A stretch of DNA of 64,000 bases from Aldehydirespirator sp965205155 (lineage in GTDB: Bacteria; Actinomycetota; Acidimicrobiia; Acidimicrobiales; Aldehydirespiratoraceae): positions 186,001 to 250,000 of the forward strand of contig OZ242033.1 of the NCBI GenBank assembly GCA_965205155.1, given 5' to 3'. The notes below the pieces were generated by a model. The model saw only the letters and a list, made by a program, of their open reading frames with translations, did no database searches and had not been told where the DNA came from. Every line of letters starts with the position of its first letter. Position 1 is the first letter of the stretch. This document shows positions 32,841 through 41,434 of the stretch, piece after piece. The translations under genes and the position numbers were made by a program.

Positions 32841-33933
32841 GGCTCAGGGCGTCGACGAACTCCGGCGTCAGGGGAGGCGGCTCGCACCGGCCGGTGATCA
32901 GGGCGGCAGCGAGGCGCCCGAGGGCCGGCGAGGTCTTGATGCCGTAGCCGCCCTGGCCGGCCAGCCAGAAGAAGCCCGGATGGTCGGGGTCGAAGCCCGC
33001 GGCGGGGACGCTGTCGGGGGCGAAGGTGCGCAAGCCGGCCCAGGTGCGGCGCACGCCCCGGACCCTCAGGGTGGTGGCCTCCTCCAGCCCCTCCACTCCC
33101 AGCGCGATGTCCTCCGTCTCCGGCCGGGCATCGCACGGCTCGCTGGGCGTCTCGTCCACGGGCGACACCAGCAGCATGGGACCCTCGGGCTCGAAGTAGA
33201 ACCGGTTGCCGATGTCCCAAACCATGGGCCACCCCCCGACGGACATGCCCTCGGGCGGGGGGAACACGAACACCGAGCGGCGCAGCGGCCTGAGCCCCAG
33301 CGGCGCCACCCCGGCCAACCCGGCCACCGGATCGCACCACGCCCCGGCCGCGTTGACGACCACGTCGCAGTCCCAGTGCCGATCGCCGGCCGTGACCCGC
33401 CAGCCGCCGGCCCGGGCCGTGAGGGCGGTCACCCCGGCGTCCAAGTGCAGTTCGGCCCCCCGGAGGCGCGCACCCCGCAGGAACCCCTGCAGCAGCCCGT
33501 CCACATCGATGTTCATGGCATGGGGCTCGAAGACACCCGCGTCGGCGGCATCGGGGCGAAGCACGCCGACCAGTTCGCAGCACTGGGACGAGTCGAGGCG
33601 ACGGACCTCGACACCGTGAGCCTCGGCGGCGGCCGCCTTGTCCTCCAGGCGGTCCCGCTCGGCCGCCCGGGCGATCCACAGCAGGCCCCGGGGCGACAGC
33701 AGCGCATGGTCGGCGAACCCCCCGGGCGGCTCGACCAGGAACGGGCGGCTGGCCGCGGCCAGCGCGCTCACCACCGGCGCGCCCGAGGTCTCGGTGTGGA
33801 GGGCGGCGGACCGGCCGGTGGCATGGGCACCGGGATGAGCCTCCCGCTCCACCATCACCACGGAGGCGTGGCCGGCCAGGTGCCAGGCCGCCGACGCCCC
33901 CGCGATCCCGGCCCCGATCACCGCCACCTGCAT
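32794..33933 (-). CDS. FAD-dependent amino-acid oxidase-like protein (DadA/glycine oxidase family)
   Basis: A 379-residue DAO-family flavoprotein. The N-terminal FAD loop QVAVIGAGIAGASAAWHLAG is followed by GRSAALHTE, a central VVVNAAGAW, and the C-terminal GFFWLAGQGGYGIKTSPALG. It oxidatively deaminates or demethylates amino acids or amines. ATG 33933 was chosen because the dinucleotide fold starts immediately. It is divergent from the amidohydrolase, with two GGTATACA boxes between. Confidence 0.87.
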   Translation of the reverse strand: MQVAVIGAGIAGASAAWHLAGHASVVMVEREAHPGAHATGRSAALHTETSGAPVVSALAAASRPFLVEPPGGFADHALLSPRGLLWIARAAERDRLEDKAAAAEAHGVEVRRLDSSQCCELVGVLRPDAADAGVFEPHAMNIDVDGLLQGFLRGARLRGAELHLDAGVTALTARAGGWRVTAGDRHWDCDVVVNAAGAWCDPVAGLAGVAPLGLRPLRRSVFVFPPPEGMSVGGWPMVWDIGNRFYFEPEGPMLLVSPVDETPSEPCDARPETEDIALGVEGLEEATTLRVRGVRRTWAGLRTFAPDSVPAAGFDPDHPGFFWLAGQGGYGIKTSPALGRLAAALITGRCEPPPLTPEFVDALSPARFRARLPGPATRA

Positions 33934-33993
33934 CACGCCAGCCTGCCACCCGCGAGTCACCGAACCTCCCCGATTAGAGGCCCGTCAGGCAAC

Positions 33994-34015
33994 GGTATAC
34001 AGTGAACGGTATACA
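33994..34015. promoter_or_regulatory. Tandem GGTATACA boxes
   Basis: GGTATACA occurs at 33994-34001 and again at 34008-34015, 14 bp apart, in the divergent promoter region between the DadA-like oxidase and the amidohydrolase. It is the only tandem pair among the GGTATACA boxes in this window. Confidence 0.55.
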
Positions 34016-34072
34016 ATCTGGAATCGCGTATCGGTCGAGCGCTGCTCGGGCGGTCCCGAACGGAGGAGCAGC

Positions 34073-35269
34073 GTGCGCGACGGACTGACCATCATCGACA
34101 CCGACACCCATGTGTGGCCGTCGGTGGAGGTGCTCAAGCGCTACGCCGACCGGGAACTGCTGGACCGCTGGGACGTCGAGCTGGCCCAGTACGAGCGCCG
34201 GGTGGAACTGCCCCTCACCTACGGCGACCCCGACGGCCCCTGGACCAACCTCAGCATCGAGCCCCGCGGCTACCTGCGGGAGATCGGCGAGAAGTCCCAC
34301 CTCGAGGAGGAGTTGGGCGCGGGCGGCCGGGCCGCGCTGGAGGGCAAGATCCGGGGCCTGGTGGTCACCGAGGACTCCCCCCGCTACGGCGTCGGCCACG
34401 ACAACGCCGAGGGTCGCATCGCCGACATGGACCGCGAGGGCGCCGACGTGCACCTGCTCATCCCCGGCACGTGGCCCCAGTCGGTGACGGTGTGCCCCAC
34501 CGACGTGGCCACCGGCCTGTACGAGTCCTACGCCCGCTACATGGCCGACTTCTGCTCGATAGACACCGGCCGGCTCAAGAGCCTGCTGATGCTCACCGGC
34601 GAGGACATCGAATGGTCGGTGCGCCATATAGAGGAGTGCGGCGATCGGCCGTCGGTGGCCGGAGCCATGCTCGCGCTGGCCGAGGGCTACCCCATCGACG
34701 ACCCCGACCTGGAGCCGATCTGGGCCGCGCTGGCCGCCGCCGACCTGCCGCTGCTGCACCACTCGTTCTTCTACGAGCCGCCCTACTTCCCCGGCTACCG
34801 CGACGTGTGGGACAACATCGTGGTGGCCCGCACCGCGGCCCACCCGTGGGGGGCGCAGCTGCGGCTGGCCTACCTGCTGCTGTCGGGCGTGTTCGACCGC
34901 CACCCCAACTTCCGGGTGGGCTTCTCCGAGACCGGCTGCGGCTGGCTGCCCGAATGGCTGCTGCGCCTCGACGGCCAGTCCAGGCACCTCAAGAGCGAGG
35001 GGCCGCAGCTCTCGATGCTGCCGTCGGAGTACGCCCGGGCCGGTCACGTCTACTGCGGCATCGAGCTCTACGAGGGCCGCAAGATCTACGACTACGTCGA
35101 CAGCGTCCTGGGCGACGGGGTGCTCATGTACCAGTCGGACTTCCCCCACGCCCAGTGCCGTTTCCCCGACTCGCCGGGCGCGGCGCTGGCATGGGGCATT
35201 GAAGACGGCGCCAAACGCGAGAGACTGTTCTCGGGCAACGCCACCCGGTTCCTGCGCATGGCGGCCTGA
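34073..35269 (+). CDS. Amidohydrolase-2 family metal-dependent hydrolase (ACMSD-like)
   Basis: A 398-residue TIM-barrel protein. An N-terminal IIDTDTHVWPSVE gives the DxH metal motif. LPLLHHSFFYEPPYF carries the barrel His residues. GFSETGCGWLPEWL and YQSDFPHAQCRFPDS (Ser-Asp-Phe-Pro-His) near the end are family hallmarks. Members are decarboxylases or hydrolases of aromatic and keto acids. The start is GTG 34073. It is followed by cupins and an AAA protein on the same strand. Confidence 0.85.
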   Translation: MRDGLTIIDTDTHVWPSVEVLKRYADRELLDRWDVELAQYERRVELPLTYGDPDGPWTNLSIEPRGYLREIGEKSHLEEELGAGGRAALEGKIRGLVVTEDSPRYGVGHDNAEGRIADMDREGADVHLLIPGTWPQSVTVCPTDVATGLYESYARYMADFCSIDTGRLKSLLMLTGEDIEWSVRHIEECGDRPSVAGAMLALAEGYPIDDPDLEPIWAALAAADLPLLHHSFFYEPPYFPGYRDVWDNIVVARTAAHPWGAQLRLAYLLLSGVFDRHPNFRVGFSETGCGWLPEWLLRLDGQSRHLKSEGPQLSMLPSEYARAGHVYCGIELYEGRKIYDYVDSVLGDGVLMYQSDFPHAQCRFPDSPGAALAWGIEDGAKRERLFSGNATRFLRMAA

Positions 35270-35339
35270 CCGTCGCAGCAGCCGAGCGGCGCGGCCGGGG
35301 CACGCCAGACTCAACAGACAGGACCCAGAAGGACGGACG

Positions 35340-35393
35340 ATGGTCGAACGAGAGCCCGCGACGGTGGATCCCCACGACGCGAAGACCTACTGA
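35340..35393 (+). CDS. 17-codon duplicated-start mini-ORF
   Basis: ATG 35340 opens a frame whose first codons (MVERE) are identical to those of the cupin at 35407; it stops at 35391-35393, 13 bp before the cupin start. A ribosome-site-like AAGGAC precedes both starts. It appears to be a duplicate of the cupin initiation region. Confidence 0.45.
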   Translation: MVEREPATVDPHDAKTY

Positions 35394-35406
35394 CAGAGGA
35401 CTGATC

Positions 35407-36030
35407 ATGGTCGAACGAGAGCAGACCCGGCTGAGAGAGCGTGATCGCAGCGAGGAGGACCGGCACCCCTACGAGGTCTTCTTCTCCACGTTCGCCGAGC
35501 GGCGCAACCTGGCCGACAGCGGCCAGGTGGTGATCAAGGGCAAGGACCTGCCCTGGCAGCAGTCCCGCCAGGGCCGCAGCAAGTACTACCTGCACATGAG
35601 GGCCGAGAACCGGGCGGTGCAGGACTGGATGGTGTTCCGCAAGGACATCCAGACCGAGTCGGGGGCCCACACCCATCAGGGCGGGCTGGTGATCTACGTC
35701 ACCCGGGGCGCGGGCTACAGCGTGTTCGACGGGGTGGAGTACCACTGGAAGCCCGGCGACCTGCTGATCCTGCCGGTGAAGCCCGGCGGCGTCGAGCACC
35801 AGCACTTCAACTACGACGACTCCCAGAGCTCGCAGTGGATCGCCTTCATCTACATCCCGTTCCTGTTCCAGACCGGCTCGATGCTGGCCCAGGTCAAGGA
35901 GCAGTCGAACTGGCGGGAGGTGGCGGCCAAGGACACCGGCGACGACGCGGCGGGCGACGACGGCGAAGCCGACGAGGATCCCATCGTGGCCGTGACCCGG
36001 ATCATCGGCGAGAGGGCCGGCGATGTCTGA
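35407..36030 (+). CDS. Cupin protein (first of pair)
   Basis: A 207-residue cupin. Metal motif 1 is SGAHTHQGGLVIYV (two His), and motif 2 includes GGVEHQHFNYD. An extended N-terminus and an acidic C-terminal tail flank the barrel. Cupins of this gentisate-dioxygenase-like kind bind iron or manganese. It overlaps the second cupin by 8 bp, and the two probably form a heteromer. An AAA protein is coupled directly after. Confidence 0.78.
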   Translation: MVEREQTRLRERDRSEEDRHPYEVFFSTFAERRNLADSGQVVIKGKDLPWQQSRQGRSKYYLHMRAENRAVQDWMVFRKDIQTESGAHTHQGGLVIYVTRGAGYSVFDGVEYHWKPGDLLILPVKPGGVEHQHFNYDDSQSSQWIAFIYIPFLFQTGSMLAQVKEQSNWREVAAKDTGDDAAGDDGEADEDPIVAVTRIIGERAGDV

Positions 36031-36544
36031 CCAGACCCTCTCCGGGCAGACCCTCCCTGACCAGACCCTCTACGACCTCACCTTCGCCGAGTCGCGGGCC
36101 GAGCGCGACCGCCGGTCCCAGGCCAGGAACCTCATCGGGCGGGAGGACTGCGAGCCCGAGCTGAACCGCATGGGGACCATGCGCTGGTACCTGCACCCCC
36201 ACCTGGAGACGCCCAGCACCAGGGCCCTGTACTTTCACGAGTTGGAGATCCCCCAGGGCTCCAACAGCGGCAAGCTGTACTGCCAGGGCGGGATCATCCA
36301 CTTCGTGATGTCCGGCAGCGGCCACACCGTGCTCGACGGCCGGGCCCACGAATGGGAGGAGGGCGACGTGATCGCCATCCCGATCAGGGAGTCGGGGGTG
36401 ACCTACCAGCACTTCAACACCGGCGTGGGACCGACCAGGATGCTGGTGTGCTGGGCCAACCTCGACTCGGCCATCAGCCCCGAGGGAGGGGTGGCCATGG
36501 AAGTACTGGAGCCGTGCCCGGAGTGGCAGGCCCAGCACAGCTGA
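36023..36544 (+). CDS. Cupin protein (second of pair, degenerate metal motif)
   Basis: A 173-residue cupin resembling the first. The position of the metal-binding His pair is replaced: GSNSGKLYCQGGIIHFVM. The later VTYQHFNTG is kept. It may be a structural partner of the first cupin. Its N-terminus is repetitive (SDQTLSGQTLPDQTLYDLT), three in-frame copies next to the start codon. The C-terminus overlaps the AAA gene by 31 bp. Confidence 0.75.
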   Translation: MSDQTLSGQTLPDQTLYDLTFAESRAERDRRSQARNLIGREDCEPELNRMGTMRWYLHPHLETPSTRALYFHELEIPQGSNSGKLYCQGGIIHFVMSGSGHTVLDGRAHEWEEGDVIAIPIRESGVTYQHFNTGVGPTRMLVCWANLDSAISPEGGVAMEVLEPCPEWQAQHS

Positions 36545-38586
36545 TCCGCCTGGCGGCCCGGCCCGCGCCGGGATCGAAGCTGGGGCCGTCGGAGGCCAGC
36601 CTGTCGGCGGCCGGCCTCCAGGAGCTGGGCCTGGCCGAAGGGGGCGCGGTGGCGCTGCGAAACGGCGATCACCGCGCCTGGGCGGTGGTCCGGACCCACG
36701 ACCACAACGACAGGCTGGTGCGGCTGGGGCGCATGCTGTGGCCCCAGTTGGCCGTCCGCCCCGGCGAGCCGGTCGAGGTGGCGGCCGAGGGTGAGCTGCC
36801 CGCCGCCCGGAGCGCCCGGATCACCCCGCCCTACAACCTGACGTTCAACCTGCACCAGCGGCTGCTGGAGCGACTGCGCGACGACGGCACGCCGCTGTAT
36901 CCCGGCAACCGGGTGCTGGCCGAGATCTACCCCGGCGGCGCGGGTATGCTGGTGCGCATCGATCTGGCGTCGCCCTCGCCGTCGCGGATGGGCGACAGCA
37001 CCGAGGTCGAGCTGCACCGGGCCGACGTCAGCGTGTCGGAGAGGCTGATCACGCTGGCCGACGTGGGCGGGTGCGACCAGATCATCAGGCGCCTGCGGGA
37101 GCTGGTGGAGCTGCCGCTGCTGCGCCCCGCGTTCTACCGCCGGCTGGGAGTGCGCCCCCCCAAGGGGGTGCTGCTCCACGGCCCGCCCGGCACGGGCAAG
37201 ACGCTCATCTGCAAGGCGCTGGCCAACGAGCTGGGCGTCACCGCCTACCGCATGTCGGCCACCGAGCTGGTGGGCAGCGTGCAGGGCGAGACCGAGGCCA
37301 ACCTGCGGCTGCTGTTCTCGCGGGCGCTGGCCCACGCCCCGTCGCTGGTGATGATCGACGAGTTCGACGTGATCGCCACCAACCGGGAGCGCCTGGCGTC
37401 GCAGAGCGACGTGCGGGCGGCCAGCCAGCTGCTGACCCTGATGGACGGGCTGGAGGAGGTGGACGGCCTGATCCTGATGGCCACCACCAACCGCATCCAG
37501 GCCATCGACCCGGCCTTCAGGCGGCCGGGACGCTTCGAGGAGGAGATCTTCGTCGGCCCACCCAACGAGGAGGCCCGGGCCGAGATCCTGTCCATCCACA
37601 CCCGGGAGATGCCCCTCACCGCCAAGGCGCAGGACGCCATAGCCGCAGTGGCCGCCGAGACCGGCGGCTTCACCGGGGCCGACCTGATGCACCTGGCCCG
37701 CTCGGCCGGTCTTGAGGCCGGCGACCGGCTGGCCTCCGGCCGCGAGGGCTTCGAGCTGGCCGACTCGCTGGAGGGCACCGAACTGGCGGTGGAGCCCGGC
37801 GACCTCGAGGCCGCGCTGCGGACGGTGCGGCCCAGCGTGCTGCGGGATGTGGTGACCAGGACCGACCGGATCACCTGGGGCCGGATCGTGGGGCTCGGCG
37901 ACCTGAAGGCCCGCCTGCGGGAGTTGGGTCGCCGGGCGGTGGCACCCGACGGCGGCGGGCAGGGCGTGCTGCTGCACGGCCCGGCCGGGTCGGGCAAGAG
38001 CGCATTGGTGCACGCGTTGGCCTCCGAGCTGGGCGTGAACTTCGTGGCCATCGAGGGCAGCAAGGTCTACAACCAGTGGCTGGGCGAGTCCGAGGAAGCG
38101 GTGCGGGCCCTGTTCCGGCGGGCGGGAGAGGCCCGGCCGTCGCTGGTGATGCTCGACCATCTCGACGCCCTGGCCCCGGTGCGGGCCACAGGTAGCGGCG
38201 AGCGCACCGACGAGCGGGTGGTGTCGGCCCTGCTGGCGTCACTCGACGATGTGCTGGCCGAGGGCCAGGTGTTCGTGGTGGGGGCGTCGAACCGTCCCGA
38301 GCTGATCGATGAGGCCGTGCTGCGCTCAGGACGCCTGGGAGTGCACCTCGAGGTGGCCAACCCCGACGGCCCCCGCCGCGGTGCGCTGATCGCATCGCTG
38401 GCCGCCGCCCACGGGCTGGAGCTCGAGGAGGACCTGGCCGCCGAGCTGGCCGACGGCACGGGCGGCTGGAGCGCGGCGGACATCGTGATGCTGGTGGCCG
38501 AGGCGGCCGGCCGGGCCGCGTGGGAGGACCGCCCGATGGGCTTCGACGACCTGGTGGAGGCCATGCCGGCCATCACCCGGCTGTAG
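36514..38586 (+). CDS. CDC48/VCP-like double AAA ATPase with altered second site
   Basis: A 690-residue protein. The N-terminal domain (residues 1-160) resembles the CDC48 double-psi barrel. D1 has Walker A GPPGTGKT, Walker B LVMIDEFD, then ATTNRIQAIDPAFRRPGR. D2 has Walker A GPAGSGKS but Walker B LVMLDHLD, where the catalytic Glu is His, and GASNRPELIDEAVLRSGR. D2 may bind but not hydrolyse ATP. GTG 36514 is the first in-frame start matching the domain and overlaps the cupin by 31 bp. An unfoldase or assembly factor for the neighbouring enzymes is a reasonable guess. Confidence 0.87.
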   Translation: MPGVAGPAQLIRLAARPAPGSKLGPSEASLSAAGLQELGLAEGGAVALRNGDHRAWAVVRTHDHNDRLVRLGRMLWPQLAVRPGEPVEVAAEGELPAARSARITPPYNLTFNLHQRLLERLRDDGTPLYPGNRVLAEIYPGGAGMLVRIDLASPSPSRMGDSTEVELHRADVSVSERLITLADVGGCDQIIRRLRELVELPLLRPAFYRRLGVRPPKGVLLHGPPGTGKTLICKALANELGVTAYRMSATELVGSVQGETEANLRLLFSRALAHAPSLVMIDEFDVIATNRERLASQSDVRAASQLLTLMDGLEEVDGLILMATTNRIQAIDPAFRRPGRFEEEIFVGPPNEEARAEILSIHTREMPLTAKAQDAIAAVAAETGGFTGADLMHLARSAGLEAGDRLASGREGFELADSLEGTELAVEPGDLEAALRTVRPSVLRDVVTRTDRITWGRIVGLGDLKARLRELGRRAVAPDGGGQGVLLHGPAGSGKSALVHALASELGVNFVAIEGSKVYNQWLGESEEAVRALFRRAGEARPSLVMLDHLDALAPVRATGSGERTDERVVSALLASLDDVLAEGQVFVVGASNRPELIDEAVLRSGRLGVHLEVANPDGPRRGALIASLAAAHGLELEEDLAAELADGTGGWSAADIVMLVAEAAGRAAWEDRPMGFDDLVEAMPAITRL

Positions 38587-38593
38587 GAGCGCC

Positions 38594-40123
38594 ATGAAGA
38601 TCGCCGGGTCGGTAACCGGGTCGGCGGGGGTGGCCAGCGGCCACCGGCTGGCCACCGAGGCCGGGATCGAGGCGCTCAGGGCGGGTGGCACCGCGGTGGA
38701 CGCGGCTCTGGCCGCGGCATTCACCCAATGGGTGGTGAACGCCCCCCAGTCCGGTCCCGGCGGCGAGATGGTGGCCCTGGTCGCCGGTGCAGGCGGCAAC
38801 GGCGCGGGCGACGGTGTTCACGTGTACGGCGGGTGGTCCAGGGCGCCGCGGGCGGCCGGAACCGGCGACGGCGCGGCCTCCAGCAGCGGCGGCGGCGATA
38901 CCCAGGCGGGCTGGCCCCCGACCAGCGGTCCCCGCAACGCGGTTGTGCCCGGCTCGCTGAGGGGTGCGGAGGCGGCGTGGAAGGCCCACGGGAGGCTCGA
39001 CTGGGCCAGCCTCTTCTCCGGTGCGCTGGCGGCCGCGGCCGGCCACACCGTGACCCCGCGCATGGCGGAGGTGTACGAGCGGGTCGAGAGCCGGGGCCAC
39101 ACCGACGCCCTGCGGCGCATGCTGGGCCGCTCCAGTGCCCCACCGGCGGGCGCGACCATCCGCATGCCGGACCTGGCCACCACCCTCGAAACGGTCGCAT
39201 GGCAGGGACCCGACGCCTTCTACCTCGGCCGGCTGGCCGATCGGCTGGTGGCCGCGGCCTCCGAGGAGGGGGCCGCACTGCGCCACGACGATCTGGCCGC
39301 GGTCGAGGCCACCGTCGAGCCGGCCCCGCGATTCGAGCTCGACGACATCGCGGTATGGGTCACGGGAGCTCCCAGCCAGGCCGTCATCACGACGGCGCTG
39401 CTGGCGGCCGTGGCGCCCGGCGCCGACCCGGCCTCACGGGACTTCGCCGAAGCCGTGGCCCCGCTCACCGAGCAGCAGCTCACAGAGTTCTGCGCCCGCG
39501 GCCCGGCCCTCCCGGCCGGAACGGCGGTGGCCACCGCGCTCGACCACCACGGCCTGTCGGTGACCGTGGTCCACAGCCTGGCCGGAGTGCAGTTCGGCAC
39601 CGGCTGGGTGGCCGGCGGCACCGGAGTGGCGTTCAGCAACCGGGTAGGCACCGCCCTGTCGGACCGACCGGACCTGCCCGGGTGCAACCTGAGGGGCGGG
39701 GCGGTGCTGCCCCACACTCTCAGCGCGGCCCACGTGCGGCGCCGTCACGGGCCGGGCTGGATGACAGCAGCCACCCCGGGCGGCGACCGGCAGGTGCAGT
39801 GGCTGGCCCAGGCCATCCAGCGCTTCCGGCGGGGCGCGGCCGCCGCCGACATCGCGGCCGGGGCCCGCTGGTTCGTATGCCCCACCGGCGACCGCTTCGG
39901 CGTGCCCGCCGGCATCGGCGAGCCGTGGTACGCCTTCGCCGAGCCGGGCATCGCCTGGCACGACGATCGCGATCTGGCCGGCTACGAAGTCAGGACCACC
40001 GCCAACGTGGGGGGTGGGCTGCAGGTGGTGGCCGGCGGGGACGGCCCGGGGCGCAGCCGGCGCAGGATGGCGGAGCTGGCCAGCGACCCACGCTCCGCAG
40101 GCGCAGCCCTGGCTACGGACTGA
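38594..40123 (+). CDS. Gamma-glutamyltransferase-like protein
   Basis: A 509-residue protein of the Ntn-hydrolase GGT family: ATEAGIEALRAGGTAVDAALAAAF, PQSGPGGEMV, and GPRNAVVPGSLRGAEAAWKAHG at the expected places. The usual autocleavage Thr region is GTAVATALDHHGLSVTVVH, less canonical than THxxVxDxxG. Activity is therefore uncertain. It starts 8 bp after the AAA gene. GGT-like enzymes hydrolyse gamma-glutamyl bonds or acyl amides. No signal peptide is seen, unlike classical exported GGT. Confidence 0.78.
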   Translation: MKIAGSVTGSAGVASGHRLATEAGIEALRAGGTAVDAALAAAFTQWVVNAPQSGPGGEMVALVAGAGGNGAGDGVHVYGGWSRAPRAAGTGDGAASSSGGGDTQAGWPPTSGPRNAVVPGSLRGAEAAWKAHGRLDWASLFSGALAAAAGHTVTPRMAEVYERVESRGHTDALRRMLGRSSAPPAGATIRMPDLATTLETVAWQGPDAFYLGRLADRLVAAASEEGAALRHDDLAAVEATVEPAPRFELDDIAVWVTGAPSQAVITTALLAAVAPGADPASRDFAEAVAPLTEQQLTEFCARGPALPAGTAVATALDHHGLSVTVVHSLAGVQFGTGWVAGGTGVAFSNRVGTALSDRPDLPGCNLRGGAVLPHTLSAAHVRRRHGPGWMTAATPGGDRQVQWLAQAIQRFRRGAAAADIAAGARWFVCPTGDRFGVPAGIGEPWYAFAEPGIAWHDDRDLAGYEVRTTANVGGGLQVVAGGDGPGRSRRRMAELASDPRSAGAALATD

Positions 40124-40364
40124 CGATCGAGCATTTGACAGCCACCTGACACCCGTTTCGGGGGTGTGACCAATGGCACGTTTACAGAGGGTTGACAAGC
40201 CGAAAGACTGAGGGGCACGCAAGACACACGCCTCTCTCGACGTTGCTTCCGGGAGCCGGGCGAGTGCCGCGGCCCGACAACTACGGCTCTGGGCGCGCGG
40301 GAACCCTTCGCAGAACGTCGACTGAGAGGCCGAGCAGGTAGGCGAGAGAATCCGATTCATACGG

Positions 40365-40418
40365 GCGAGGCCGTGGCCCGAGCGGCCCGTGAGCGCAGCG
40401 AACAAGAGCGGGAAACAC
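40365..40418 (+). repeat. 54-bp dispersed repeat, copy B
   Basis: It matches the reverse complement of 18256-18309 with one mismatch. It lies in the 400-bp region between the GGT-like gene and the sigma factor, which otherwise holds a weak hairpin (ACACCC/GGGTGT near 40149) and no recognised gene. Confidence 0.85.
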
Positions 40419-40519
40419 CCCTTCGCAACGCGACGAGTTCTCGCCTACGCAAGCTCGCTCCGGTTGCGCCGGCTGCCGGCGCACCTGCCGCGAATGGGGG
40501 GAGAAAGGATGAGAGGAAG

Positions 40520-41065
40520 GTGGACAAGCAAGGAGTGATAGGTGTCGAGACGGTGAGCAGCCGAGACAGGGACTGGTTCACCAGCCTCTATCGCGACAGC
40601 TACCGGATGCTGTTGGCCTACGCCAGGAGACGTGTGGATGAGCAGACAGCCGACGAAGTGGTGGCTGACACGCTCCTGGTGGCGTGGCGCCGGCGGGACG
40701 AGGTGCCCGAAGGCTACGAGCGGGCCTGGCTCTTCGGAGTGGCCCGCAACACGATCCTCACCGCGGCCCGGTCCGCCCGGCGCCGCAACGCACTCAACGG
40801 CAAGCTCCGCGGCGCGACCCGTCCTCCCTGGACCGACGGGCGGCCCGATGTGTCGGACCGTGCCGACGCGCTGCTGCCTGCCCTGCGGGAGCTGCGTGAA
40901 GAAGACCGCGAACTGCTGATGCTGGTGGCCTGGGAGGAGTTGTCGCATGCCGAGATCGCACAGGCCATGGGCATCACGCCCAACGCAGTCGCCATCCGGG
41001 TCCACCGGGCCCGCAAGCGTCTCGCCGACCGGATCGACAGGCTCGCCGAGTACAGCATCAACTGA
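40520..41065 (+). CDS. ECF-type RNA polymerase sigma factor
   Basis: About 181 residues. Region 2 runs WFTSLYRDSYRMLLAYARRR to NTILTAARSARRR with the core-binding helix. Region 4 is LVAWEELSHAEIAQAMGITP with recognition helix AVAIRVHRARKRL. The frame is open upstream to 40373 through the dispersed repeat, which is unlikely to be coding; GTG 40520 after GAGAGGAAGG is a better start. A 54-residue acidic ORF follows and might be a partner or an anti-sigma remnant. Targets are unknown. Confidence 0.85.
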   Translation: MDKQGVIGVETVSSRDRDWFTSLYRDSYRMLLAYARRRVDEQTADEVVADTLLVAWRRRDEVPEGYERAWLFGVARNTILTAARSARRRNALNGKLRGATRPPWTDGRPDVSDRADALLPALRELREEDRELLMLVAWEELSHAEIAQAMGITPNAVAIRVHRARKRLADRIDRLAEYSIN

Positions 41066-41116
41066 AACCGAACCAATGGGGGGTATCGGCAATGGAAGAG
41101 GACGCGGGCAGGCGCC

Positions 41117-41281
41117 ATGACTGCTGACGAACAACCGGACAACGACCACGACGGCGCCGCAGAGGAGGTCGATCTCATGGAGGAGTTGCGAAGACTCGAT
41201 CCTGTCGACATCGACGCACTGCCGTCGTCCCACAGCCCCGAGGCCCTGAGGATCCTCGAACAGATCCTCGGCCCCGACTGA
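41117..41281 (+). CDS. Short acidic protein following the sigma factor
   Basis: A 54-residue ORF from ATG 41117: acidic head, then VDLMEELRRLDPVDIDALP and PEALRILEQILGPD. This resembles the first helix pair often found at the N-terminus of proteins encoded next to ECF sigma factors in actinobacteria, but the membrane and sensor parts are absent. It is either a minimal partner or a truncated one. Downstream, GAGACCGxGGCGCCC is repeated twice before 41345, another gene-end duplication. Confidence 0.55.
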   Translation: MTADEQPDNDHDGAAEEVDLMEELRRLDPVDIDALPSSHSPEALRILEQILGPD

Positions 41282-41396
41282 GACATCCAACCCGAGACCG
41301 AGGCGCCCGGATCGGAGGCACACGAGACCGGGGCGCCCGAGTGAGCCGCCCCGCGCACCAGGACCAGGCGCGCTTTCCCGCTTCTGCCCAGAGGTT

Positions 41397-41404
41397 GGTA
41401 TACA
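41397..41404 (+). promoter_or_regulatory. GGTATACA box upstream of acyl-CoA dehydrogenase
   Basis: GGTATACA lies 30 bp before the ATG of the acyl-CoA dehydrogenase. The spacing allows a short leader with the AGGACGAG ribosome site. It matches boxes found before five other units in this window. Confidence 0.5.
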
Positions 41405-41434
41405 ACATGGGCCGAATCCGCCCCAGGACGAGCC

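Noticed and set aside
40373..40519. N-terminal extension of the sigma factor
   Set aside because: It translates the dispersed repeat and a low-complexity stretch; a GTG with a ribosome site at 40520 lies just before the conserved domain.
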